In this document: piece by piece, positions 52,385 through 60,328 of the stretch
Layout of the letters: every line of letters starts with the position of its first letter
How positions within the stretch are numbered: position 1 is the stretch's first letter
Origin: Alishewanella longhuensis
Lineage (GTDB): Bacteria > Pseudomonadota > Gammaproteobacteria > Enterobacterales > Alteromonadaceae
DNA length: 64,000 bases
Reading direction: 5' to 3'
NCBI RefSeq assembly: GCF_014653435.1
Contig: NZ_BNAO01000008.1
Location: 124,526-188,525 of the forward strand
The notes under the pieces: model-generated
What the model was told of the DNA's origin: nothing
What the model saw: the letters and a program-made list of their open reading frames with translations, nothing else
Database searches by the model: none
Program-made: the position numbers and the translations under genes

Positions 52385-53512
52385 CTAACGTAAGTCGTCT
52401 ACTACTGCCAGAATAGCGGTAAGCGAATCCTGACCTAATTTCATTGAGCGCACATCTGACCAACCAAAGGCCTCGTCAGGTAAATTGGCATTATCTTTAA
52501 ACGGCATCTCTAAGGTATAAGCCAAACATTTAAACTGTTCTGCAACCCAATTTGATGCCACGGTTAAATTTGCTTTGCCCGGCTCGTCACGCTTGTAACC
52601 AAATTCCGTTTGAAACTCAGGCGTCACCAACAACATGGCCGCTTTGAACGCCTCTTCGAGTTGCTGCATTTTAGTATTGTAAGAAGGCACACCTTCAGAG
52701 CCTGCCACAAAGTTGTACGGTAGGTTTTCATCACCATGCACGTCCAGTAGCATATCCAAACCAACTTCTAACATTTTTTGCCGAACCAAAAAAACTTCCG
52801 GGCTTTTTTCCATGCTGGGGTTTTGCCATTCACGATTCAGGTTAACACCAGCAGCATTGGTACGTAAATGACCGCGCACACTGCCGTCTGGGTTCATATT
52901 CGGCACTATATAAAATACTGCTTTGCTTAGTAAGGCACGGGCTACACCGTCGTCTTCATCTAACAGCCGATCCAGTAGACCTTCAACGTACCATTCAGCC
53001 ATTGTTTCACCGGGATGTTGTCTGGCAATAATCCAAACCTTCTTTTTACTTTCATCTGGCTCACCGACTACCAGCATAGTCATATCGCGGCCGTCTAAGG
53101 TTTCACCTAGTTCAACCAACTGGCAGTTGTAGTCATTCTGGGCCTGATGCAACAGGTCCTGATGACGCTCGTAGCTATATGGCGCAAAATAAGCAAAATA
53201 AACCGATTCAGCTTCCGGGTAATGAGTAATCGTTAAAGTCTTACCATCGTACTCACTTTCTACCCGAAACCAGGTTTGTCGATCGTAAGAAGCGACCGCA
53301 TGATATTCTTTCCAGCCATCGGGGTAAGCCGATTGGCCAGCATTAACGATATGAATTTTGTGTACCTGAGCATGGGTGCTGTTTAAACGAAAATGAAACC
53401 ACTGATAAAAGTCTGACTGATTGTCTTTGCGGATAGCTAACTGGATATTGGTTGGATCTGTTGCTTCAATAATTTCAATATTGCCGCTGTCAAAATTGCT
53501 GGTAATCTTCAT
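52385..53512 (-). CDS. M14 family carboxypeptidase (cytosolic carboxypeptidase-like)
   Basis: A 375-residue zinc carboxypeptidase similar to the bacterial relatives of cytosolic carboxypeptidases (Nna1/CCP). The N-terminal beta-sandwich domain (residues 1-115; SNFDSGNIEIIEA, WFHFRLNS) is the CCP-type extra domain. The catalytic domain has the zinc ligands in RQHPGETMAEW and DVHGDEN, with a catalytic Glu near the end in AYTLEMPFK. It has no signal peptide, so it acts in the cytoplasm. The frame extends 34 codons upstream, but MKITSNF is the family start. Eukaryotic homologues deglutamylate tubulin; the bacterial substrate is unknown. Confidence 0.9.
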   Translation of the reverse strand: MKITSNFDSGNIEIIEATDPTNIQLAIRKDNQSDFYQWFHFRLNSTHAQVHKIHIVNAGQSAYPDGWKEYHAVASYDRQTWFRVESEYDGKTLTITHYPEAESVYFAYFAPYSYERHQDLLHQAQNDYNCQLVELGETLDGRDMTMLVVGEPDESKKKVWIIARQHPGETMAEWYVEGLLDRLLDEDDGVARALLSKAVFYIVPNMNPDGSVRGHLRTNAAGVNLNREWQNPSMEKSPEVFLVRQKMLEVGLDMLLDVHGDENLPYNFVAGSEGVPSYNTKMQQLEEAFKAAMLLVTPEFQTEFGYKRDEPGKANLTVASNWVAEQFKCLAYTLEMPFKDNANLPDEAFGWSDVRSMKLGQDSLTAILAVVDDLR

Positions 53513-53614
53513 ACACATCTCTTTATTCGTTATATCAACTAAATCGAATGGCCACTTTACGCCATAGCGATGCTGTGGCCAGGCCAAGCCCTCAGGTTCA
53601 GCCGCTTCGATCAA

Positions 53615-53866
53615 TTAAGTTTCTGGATTCTCTCGCACAAAGGCAATATCTGCAAACCCCATTTTACTGAATGTCTGCAAGCGGTAATTTTTTACGGCTG
53701 CTTTATCTTTCGCGGTTTGCAGTAATTGCTTTTCCATCGCTAAAAAGGCGGTTAAATCTATGCCCTCCGCAGCAGCAACCGCTTCGAACAAATCGTGAAA
53801 GCGATCGTAACTAAATGCAATAACCTTTTTCTTACCTTTAAAGCTGTAGCTTACTTGCCTGGCCAA
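53615..53866 (-). CDS. DUF2960-like small protein
   Basis: An 83-residue basic/acidic soluble protein with ARQVSYSFKGKKKVIAFSYD followed by HDLFEAVAAAEGIDLTAFLAM, which I associate with the Vibrio/Shewanella family DUF2960. The family name is from memory and the function is unknown. It is two bases downstream of the EamA permease gene on the same strand. Confidence 0.7.
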   Translation of the reverse strand: MARQVSYSFKGKKKVIAFSYDRFHDLFEAVAAAEGIDLTAFLAMEKQLLQTAKDKAAVKNYRLQTFSKMGFADIAFVRENPET

Positions 53867-53868
53867 AC

Positions 53869-54723
53869 TTATTTCTCCTGTAACAAGGCGTTACGACACA
53901 GCCATAACGAAAATAGTAAAATTGCTATACCAGCGCTCAGTCGCAGCAAATCAGCGTCTCTATTCCAAATCAACAGGTTAACTAATAAACCCGCTGGGAT
54001 AAGCGCATTGTTCATCACTGCTAAGGTACCACTGGATACCTGTGAAGCGCCTTTATTCCACCAAAAATAGCCGCCACCAGAAGCCACCAGCCCCAACCAC
54101 AGCAATACCAACCATTGTGTAGTATCTTGCGGATACTGCGCACTGCCCAATAACAACCACGCTGGCAGCGCCACCGCTAAAGCCCCTACATAAAACCAAC
54201 CAAACTGAGTATGCTGCGCGCTGTAAGATGGCTTGGGTTCCATAAACCTCTTGTAGCCAACCTGCCCCGCTGCAAAACACAAATTAGCACCCTGCACTAT
54301 AGCAAAACCCAGCCAATAATCTGGTGCAGGTATACCATCTCGCATTACCGCAGCAGCCAATACCGCCAACAGCGCAGCAGTTAAAAAACGCGCATTAAAA
54401 CGCCGACTTAATGCATCGTATAACAGTGTAATGTAAATGGGGGTAAAGATGGTAAACACCAATACCTGAGGCACACTAAGCAATAAAAACGACTGGTAAT
54501 AAAAAATGTACATTAGACCCAGTTGCACCGCACCAAGCAAAGCCAGCATTAGCGCATCAGCACCAGTACCGCGATAACGCAGTAAAAAAGGAACAAATAT
54601 CAACAGCGCTAAACCTACCCGGCTTAGCACGGCAAAGTATGGATCAACCTGCCCGGCTAAGTAAACGCCAATGAGGCTAAATGAAAACGCCCATAACAGT
54701 GTCACAGCAATCAGATAACGCAT
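53869..54723 (-). CDS. EamA/DMT family permease
   Basis: A 284-residue inner-membrane protein with ten predicted helices in two EamA repeats (the first begins YLIAVTLLWAFSFSLIGVYL, the second around YWLGFAIVQGANLCFAAGQ). It resembles the carboxylate/amino acid/amine exporters (TIGR00950-like). The substrate is unknown. Its start codon overlaps the stop of the upstream acyltransferase gene, indicating coupling. Confidence 0.85.
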   Translation of the reverse strand: MRYLIAVTLLWAFSFSLIGVYLAGQVDPYFAVLSRVGLALLIFVPFLLRYRGTGADALMLALLGAVQLGLMYIFYYQSFLLLSVPQVLVFTIFTPIYITLLYDALSRRFNARFLTAALLAVLAAAVMRDGIPAPDYWLGFAIVQGANLCFAAGQVGYKRFMEPKPSYSAQHTQFGWFYVGALAVALPAWLLLGSAQYPQDTTQWLVLLWLGLVASGGGYFWWNKGASQVSSGTLAVMNNALIPAGLLVNLLIWNRDADLLRLSAGIAILLFSLWLCRNALLQEK

Positions 54724-55841
54724 CAGGCTATTTTTGCCTGCTTCTCAACAGGTGCTGCATACATTTTTGTTAAAAGTGGCTGAGCCTCCAAAGGCAAAGC
54801 AGCCAATTTTTCTTGCCAGCATTGGTAGCTTTTCTCATCAACCACTTGCTCTGCTAGCCCTGCAGCTAAATAGTTGACGGGGAATAAACGATACTGTTGC
54901 CAAATCTGTTGATCAATCTGTGCCGCCAGTGTGTCGGCATCGTCCGGAATATCAGTAAGAGGTTGACCAAAAGCCACATGAACCCGACCTTTAAAACCCA
55001 CTATTCCTTTAATAATGGTATCAATATCCTCAAATTCGCCTTTCTGATAATTGCCATGTTGTTGCTTATGCCACAGTTCATTCACTTTATCTTTATCACA
55101 AGGATCAAATTCATAAGATAAACATACCGGCACAATCTGTAAGCTTGCTAAATATTGGCTAAAGCTCTCACCACGTTTTTTACCTTCCATAAAAAACATT
55201 TTTAAAATGGCCGGATCCGTCTGGTCATTGCCATCTTTTGCTCGGCCTTCTCTTTGGGCAATCCAAATAGACTGCCCCTCTTCCAGCGAATGGTTTATAT
55301 AGCCCGATAGCTGCGACAAGTTTTTCAGCATTTCCCGCGGCCCTTTCGCGCCTCGCTTTACGATAAAGCTTTTATTAAGCTTCATCAGCTCGGTCGCACA
55401 GGCTTTGCGTAGCAAATTATCGCCAATGGCAATACGTAACGTATCAAAACCCTGCTGATGCAAGCTCCAGTTAACCAGCGCTGGATCCATGGCAATGTCA
55501 CGATGATTAGAGATAAACAAATATGATTTATGCGGATCTAGCTGCTCAATACCGCTATAAGTGACTTTAGCAGTCGACTTGGCAATCATTTGATCCATAA
55601 AAGTAGCAACCTGCAATTGGACCTGCGCCACCGTTCTTAGCTTGGCCCATTTACGTTTTAAAAAAAACTTAACAGCAGGTGATAATACCCAGCCAAAAGT
55701 GCCTGCCAGGTGCGGAAAACGATAATGCAAAATGGCGTCAATAAACTCTTGATCAGCAATTAAACGGCGAATCGCCGCTTGCACTTCGCTATCATGATAA
55801 GGCCGGATATCAGCAAATGGGTCAGTTTGAACGTCGGTCAC
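54723..55841 (-). CDS. PlsC-like 1-acyl-glycerol-3-phosphate acyltransferase
   Basis: A 372-residue acyltransferase. The motif I region is SNHRDIAMDPALVNW (His113 and Asp119), motif III-like is IWIAQREGRAKDG and the C-terminal block is VHVAFGQPLTD. It belongs to the large PlsC superfamily that acylates glycerophospholipid precursors at the membrane. The spacing between His and Asp is five residues instead of the classical four, and the protein is longer than PlsC (about 245 aa), so the true substrate may differ. It is the first gene of the seven-gene reverse-strand run down to 49.1 kb. Confidence 0.85.
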   Translation of the reverse strand: MTDVQTDPFADIRPYHDSEVQAAIRRLIADQEFIDAILHYRFPHLAGTFGWVLSPAVKFFLKRKWAKLRTVAQVQLQVATFMDQMIAKSTAKVTYSGIEQLDPHKSYLFISNHRDIAMDPALVNWSLHQQGFDTLRIAIGDNLLRKACATELMKLNKSFIVKRGAKGPREMLKNLSQLSGYINHSLEEGQSIWIAQREGRAKDGNDQTDPAILKMFFMEGKKRGESFSQYLASLQIVPVCLSYEFDPCDKDKVNELWHKQQHGNYQKGEFEDIDTIIKGIVGFKGRVHVAFGQPLTDIPDDADTLAAQIDQQIWQQYRLFPVNYLAAGLAEQVVDEKSYQCWQEKLAALPLEAQPLLTKMYAAPVEKQAKIA

Positions 55842-56067
55842 GCTTTTACAACACTCTAAGTAAACAGGTGCACTATTCTACCCGTTCAGTAAGATTTAAC
55901 CAGAGTGCTACGCCGAATAACAAAATAACTTGGTTAAAAAAATATATAAACCCAGCTATTTTCAACCTCTAGCCGCTGCTTTTACTTAACTTTATCGTAG
56001 TTAGCACCACAAATCTTAAAAATACGCGGTGCTTTGCTGAAAAAACCTGCAGTTGCACAAAAGCGCA

Positions 56068-56095
56068 TTGCAATTAGTCCAAGAATCATTATGAT
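56068..56095 (+). promoter_or_regulatory. Sigma-70-type promoter of tRNA-Pro
   Basis: TTGCAA, 16 bases, TATGAT, ending 11 bases before the mature tRNA. The spacing and a G/C-rich start region (ACGCCCTACG) fit a stable RNA promoter. Confidence 0.6.
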
Positions 56096-56106
56096 ACGCC
56101 CTACGT

Positions 56107-56183
<77 letters not shown>

Positions 56184-56189
56184 ATTAAG

Positions 56190-56217
56190 GCCTGTTTAAA
56201 AACAGGCTTTTTTGTTT
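56190..56217 (+). terminator. Rho-independent terminator after tRNA-Pro
   Basis: Stem GCCTGTT/AACAGGC with an A-rich loop, followed by six T residues. Confidence 0.9.
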
Positions 56218-56273
56218 TCAAAATTTATAACCTCAAAAACCCGCTATGGCATAGATATTTACTATTTATCAGG

Positions 56274-56441
56274 TTATACGACTAGCAAAATAATCAGCAA
56301 AACCAACATCTCAAATGCAGCGCCTAAAAAGCTTAGTGCTTTGCTAAGCGGCACAGCCGTATGGATTGCCCTGACAGAGGCTTCCCAGACTTCTATCCAT
56401 TTACGATGCTCTGCTTGTTCTACAATTTCACTATCCATCAT
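56274..56441 (-). CDS. Possible 55-residue small membrane protein
   Basis: An ORF of 55 codons starting at an ATG with GAGG four bases upstream. The N-terminal half is charged (SEIVEQAEHRKWIEVWEASV) and the C-terminal end is a single hydrophobic helix (GAAFEMLVLLIILLVV), the plan of many small membrane proteins. No family is recognised. It occupies an otherwise empty stretch of about 340 bases between the tRNA and the GlxA-type regulator. An overlapping forward-strand frame is less convincing. Confidence 0.4.
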   Translation of the reverse strand: MMDSEIVEQAEHRKWIEVWEASVRAIHTAVPLSKALSFLGAAFEMLVLLIILLVV

Positions 56442-56530
56442 ATGCCTCAGTTGAAAATTCAACGCGTTACTAATAATGAGTTAAAATAAGTGCTCTAAAA
56501 CAATATGGCGAGCTCTCACTTAGTTAAGTA

Positions 56531-57475
56531 TTAGTCTACACGCTGCAGAGCCCGTCTTAGTTGCTGCTCACTACTAAAGCCTGCTTCTCTTGCCACATCT
56601 TTTAAGCGCGTTAATCCGCCAGCCATTAATCTTTTGGCTTCATCTAAGCGCGCCTGCGCAACATAATCTGCTGATGTCATACCCGTGTATTTTTTGAATT
56701 GCCGAGCAAAATGCCTTGGACTCATTGCCATTCTCTGAGCAAGTACGTTTACCGTAAGATTACGGCTAAGATGCTCAAGGATCCAAATTTGAAGCTCACC
56801 AAATCGGTCAGTGCGCTTTTCAACTTCTAAATAGCGACTTTTTTGCGGTTGCGTAGCCCTTCTTCTACGCTCAAGTAAAAGCTGCTCTGCGACTGCTGTC
56901 GCAACAGATTTTCCCCAATCACTCTCAACCATAGACAGCGCCATATCAATACCTGCCGTTACACCCGCCGAGGTAAAAGTATTGCCACTTTGAACATACA
57001 AAACATTAGTTTCAATCTGGCAGTTCGTAGTATTGCGGGCTAAAAGTTTCAAATACTCCCAGTGGGTTGTCGCTGACTTGCCATTAAGTAGCCCCGCTGC
57101 AGCCAGGACTAAAGCCCCTGTACATATAGATCCGATCCGTTGACATTGTTGATATTGTTGCTTCAGCCAATCGAGTATTAATGGTCGCTGCATTGCGTCA
57201 ACAAAGCCTATTCCGCCTGCCACCAATGCAGTGTCACAACGAATATCGGTTGTGCAATCCACATTAGCAAAGACAGAAATCCCGCCAGATGTTGTCACCA
57301 AACCGCATTTTTCAGCAACCAATTCAATGCTGTATGCCTGCCCCTGATAATGCCCCTGTTGTTGTAACCAACGACTGGTTCGAGAAAAAACCTCCAATGG
57401 TCCGGCAATATCAAGAATTTGCGCATCTGGGTAAATCAACATCGCAACCCTATGGGTGGCTCGTAGTGGAAACAT
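56531..57475 (-). CDS. GlxA/FtrA-type AraC transcriptional regulator
   Basis: A 314-residue regulator with an N-terminal DJ-1/PfpI-like domain (residues 1-190; nucleophile-elbow Cys near 113 in GSICTGALVLAAAG) and a C-terminal AraC helix-turn-helix pair (about 215-314; VNVLAQRMAMSPRHFARQF, then ARLDEAKRLMAGG). In this class the DJ-1-like part senses a small molecule instead of acting as an enzyme. It is divergent from a second DJ-1/PfpI gene, 119 bases away, which it probably regulates. Confidence 0.92.
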   Translation of the reverse strand: MFPLRATHRVAMLIYPDAQILDIAGPLEVFSRTSRWLQQQGHYQGQAYSIELVAEKCGLVTTSGGISVFANVDCTTDIRCDTALVAGGIGFVDAMQRPLILDWLKQQYQQCQRIGSICTGALVLAAAGLLNGKSATTHWEYLKLLARNTTNCQIETNVLYVQSGNTFTSAGVTAGIDMALSMVESDWGKSVATAVAEQLLLERRRRATQPQKSRYLEVEKRTDRFGELQIWILEHLSRNLTVNVLAQRMAMSPRHFARQFKKYTGMTSADYVAQARLDEAKRLMAGGLTRLKDVAREAGFSSEQQLRRALQRVD

Positions 57476-57594
57476 TAGATCAGCTCTATTGAATCATTAA
57501 TGCACAGATAATGGCATAAATTGACGCGGCTTTGTCCTAACAGATGAACATTTTATTTGTTTAGTCTAAGCATTGGATAGCGGGAGGGTAACAG

Positions 57595-58239
57595 ATGAAA
57601 AATGACATTTTAGATAACCATTGTATTAATGACGATAACCATATTTTTAATGTATTTTTTTTACTCGGTGATGCAACCAATGTAATGGATACGGCAGGTC
57701 CCTGGGAGGTGTTTCAGGATGCAAATTTGTTCAGCGGTAACATTAGCTTTCAGTTGCACACCATTTCTACCTGTAAAGGTGTGCTTCTTATGAGTGGCGG
57801 TTTTAGAGCCGACGCACATTTCAGTATAAATGACTTTCATCCCAGTGCGGATATCGTCGTGGTACCTGCACAAAAAATGGATACCGCATGTCAGGAATGG
57901 TTGATTGCTCAAGCCACTGCGGGGGCGGTAATTTTGTCTGTCTGCACAGGGGCTTTTCACTTAGCCAGAGCCGGCTTACTGGCTCGGCGCACAGCAGCTA
58001 CTCATCATGATTTCTGGCAAAAATTTTCTGATGAATTTCCCAATATTTCACTTAGCACTGAAAAGCGTTTTATTGATAACGGCCAAATACTTTGTGCAGG
58101 AGGATTAACCTCAGGCATTGACGCTGCACTTTATTTGCTCGCGAGAATTTGCGGTGAAGAAGCAGCAACACGCACAGGTGATTACCTCGAACATCAGAGT
58201 AAAGCCTGGCAACAACAATCCCTTGAAACACGTGAATAA
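57595..58239 (+). CDS. DJ-1/PfpI family protein
   Basis: A 214-residue single-domain DJ-1/PfpI protein. The catalytic-type Cys is near residue 117 in ILSVCTGAFHLARAGLL, and the pattern GPWEVFQDANL at the start resembles isonitrile hydratase and the sensor domain of GlxA regulators. It may be an isonitrile hydratase-like or glyoxalase-like enzyme; the activity is unproven. A GGGAGGG sequence precedes the ATG. It is 21 bases upstream of the lipoprotein hydrolase gene on the same strand and divergent from the GlxA-type regulator. Confidence 0.85.
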   Translation: MKNDILDNHCINDDNHIFNVFFLLGDATNVMDTAGPWEVFQDANLFSGNISFQLHTISTCKGVLLMSGGFRADAHFSINDFHPSADIVVVPAQKMDTACQEWLIAQATAGAVILSVCTGAFHLARAGLLARRTAATHHDFWQKFSDEFPNISLSTEKRFIDNGQILCAGGLTSGIDAALYLLARICGEEAATRTGDYLEHQSKAWQQQSLETRE

Positions 58240-58260
58240 CCTATTAAACGGAAAACAGTT

Positions 58261-59367
58261 ATGAAAAAAATATACCTTTTTATTTTTGTAATAGTCATAT
58301 TATGCCTTGTCATCGGCTGTAGTAGTGCTCAAAACTCTCTGAAGGCACAACAGACTTGGCCAGATGATGGAAGAGTTATAGTTGACCCACAAAGTGGCAA
58401 ATCCTATTTTCTACAAAAGGTTTTTGTCCCCTCTGGTTCGCACCTCATAGCGTCAACCTTTATGCGCCCAGCAAATTCTGTAAGCGCTCCGGTAATGCTG
58501 GTTGTATCAGGTTCACGCGATGGCATCTTAACAGCGGAAAGTCCTCTGCATAGATCACTGCTGGCGCAGGGAATTGCCGTATTAACGTTAGGAAAAAAAG
58601 GCGTATCCCCTTCCACCGGCAATTGGGAAAACGAAACCTTCTATAACAGAGCCAGCAATGTCGTAGCTGCATTGGATTGGTTAAATACACGCAATGATGT
58701 TAATGGCCAGGAGGTGGTTATTTACGCACATAGTCAGGGGGCTTATGTCACTCCTTTGATGGCGGATGATCCTCGCGTGCAAGCATTGGTTCTGGCAGCT
58801 GCGCCCGCTGAAATCGTGCGCCAGCAGATCTACACAGATAAAGTTGAGTCAGACACCCGCAAAGGCAAAAGTGCGATCAGGGCTACCACCGCAGCTAAAC
58901 GCCAACAGCGCTTTCTTGATATGCTGACGCATGTTTGCCCTGTTTATAAAGTGCATTATTTATGTCATATCTATAACTTTGATCCTAAACCTGCTCTGGA
59001 AAAGCTTACCAAGCCGGTACTAGTACTCTATGCTGGCAATGATCCTATGGTTCCTCATCATAAAAACCTGCCGCTTATGCAAGCGTTTTTGAAACATAAT
59101 AACAAGGCACAATTTACAGTAATACCGGGCGGTAATCATATGTTTTGGCACAGCACGACAGGCTTGCCAGAAGAATACATATCCTTGCGGGGTCCGGTAG
59201 CGACATTTCCTTTTGCAGATCCAAACAATTTAGAACACGAGCGCCTGGCTAATCTGTTTGCAAATAGAGTCAAGCAATCACCCGGTTACCAGGAGGCCGT
59301 CGAAGACTTTGTAAAACGCATTTTTGAAAATCAGCTCAGTAAAATGGCTGAAAGCAACTCACTGTAA
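58261..59367 (+). CDS. Alpha/beta-hydrolase lipoprotein
   Basis: A 368-residue protein with a lipoprotein signal peptide and lipobox LVIGC (Cys20); Ser at +2 suggests outer-membrane sorting. The alpha/beta-hydrolase fold has the nucleophile Ser in YAHSQGAYV (near residue 157), a candidate Asp in YAGNDPMVPHH (near 261) and His in GGNHMFWH (near 292). The substrate is unknown; peptidase- or esterase-like activity is possible. It probably forms an operon with the DJ-1/PfpI gene. Confidence 0.85.
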   Translation: MKKIYLFIFVIVILCLVIGCSSAQNSLKAQQTWPDDGRVIVDPQSGKSYFLQKVFVPSGSHLIASTFMRPANSVSAPVMLVVSGSRDGILTAESPLHRSLLAQGIAVLTLGKKGVSPSTGNWENETFYNRASNVVAALDWLNTRNDVNGQEVVIYAHSQGAYVTPLMADDPRVQALVLAAAPAEIVRQQIYTDKVESDTRKGKSAIRATTAAKRQQRFLDMLTHVCPVYKVHYLCHIYNFDPKPALEKLTKPVLVLYAGNDPMVPHHKNLPLMQAFLKHNNKAQFTVIPGGNHMFWHSTTGLPEEYISLRGPVATFPFADPNNLEHERLANLFANRVKQSPGYQEAVEDFVKRIFENQLSKMAESNSL

Positions 59368-59715
59368 CAGGCAAGGAATTACCTGGCAGGGTGCAGTTCT
59401 GTCGCGCCGCTGATTATTGATAGCACCGTGTTCCACATCAATATTGGCGCTGATCTGGCTGCCTTCCAATAGCACTGGCAGCGACCGCCGGGCCGTTTCC
59501 CTGCGGCCCTCTAGCCGCAAAGCCAACCAGAGAAAGCTGGCTTTGCGGCATTGCTCAACTGAATTAACAACATGGTGTTATTAGAGATTAATATAGGCAA
59601 AGCTTTCAGCAATAATCCCCAAAAAAGCTCAATTTTAAACACATGGGCGACGCGTGTTCAGCCATTGACGTCGCAGCATGCAGCGGTCGTTACTGACTGG
59701 CCTTGTTATGTTAAT
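59368..59715. other. Intergenic stretch with coding remnant and 11-bp perfect hairpin
   Basis: No intact gene. On the reverse strand, 59340-59500 gives an open fragment (for example SLPVLLEGSQISANIDVEHG) that looks like real coding sequence but has no start and no match known to me. At 59515-59548 there is a perfect inverted repeat (CCGCAAAGCCA/TGGCTTTGCGG, 12-base loop). At 59705-59711 the heptamer GTTATGT forms the left flank of the GNAT gene. Confidence 0.5.
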
Positions 59716-60195
59716 TTACAATTTAATCATATAGATACAATTTTCTATTGGTAACCTATCAGGATAGTCACTCTCTGAAAACCCAAATTTTTCGTAAGCT
59801 TTAATTGCAGATTTATTGTGCTTGAGCACAAATAGAGAACAAGCATTAACTTTTAATTCAGTAGTACCTAATTCACTAAGCCTCATTATTAATTCTTTGG
59901 CGATCCCTTTTCCTCGAAAATTGGGGCTTACTACCAGCCGAGCCAAATGACACCTATTCAACCGTAAATAATATTGACCAAATGCTAACAGATTAGATTT
60001 ATCATCTACTAGCGAGAATGCCTTCAATAAATCCAAATTAAGATCTGCACTAAATGAAACGAAATCATAAGGATACCTGAAGTTAGGTCCAGTCCAATCT
60101 CTAAGCTCTTGTTCACAAGAAAACCATTTCATTAAATCTTCGATATGAGTCTTGCAAGGTTTGATTAATCTCATCTTATTTAAATACTCAGACAT
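59716..60195 (-). CDS. GNAT family N-acetyltransferase, cassette-like
   Basis: A 159-residue GNAT enzyme. The acetyl-CoA loop is in LVVSPNFRGKGIAKELIMRL (residues about 90-109) and the later part is ACSLFVLKHNKSAIKAYEKF. It is AT-rich compared with core genes. The start codon is two bases from a GTTATGT heptamer (reverse strand), and the stop is followed four bases later by the complementary ACATAAC, as expected for an integron gene cassette. The substrate is unknown; many cassette GNATs modify drugs or polyamines, but nothing here identifies a target. Confidence 0.82.
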   Translation of the reverse strand: MSEYLNKMRLIKPCKTHIEDLMKWFSCEQELRDWTGPNFRYPYDFVSFSADLNLDLLKAFSLVDDKSNLLAFGQYYLRLNRCHLARLVVSPNFRGKGIAKELIMRLSELGTTELKVNACSLFVLKHNKSAIKAYEKFGFSESDYPDRLPIENCIYMIKL

Positions 60196-60328
60196 TCACA
60201 TAACACTCTGCTAACCGAACAAACTTTTGATGGCGGCTTTTTTGCTACGCAAAAAGGTGAAAGCGGAAATATGTCTGGTACAGCCGTTTTTCATGTGTTT
60301 ATTTGAACTTATAGACATAGATTTTAAC

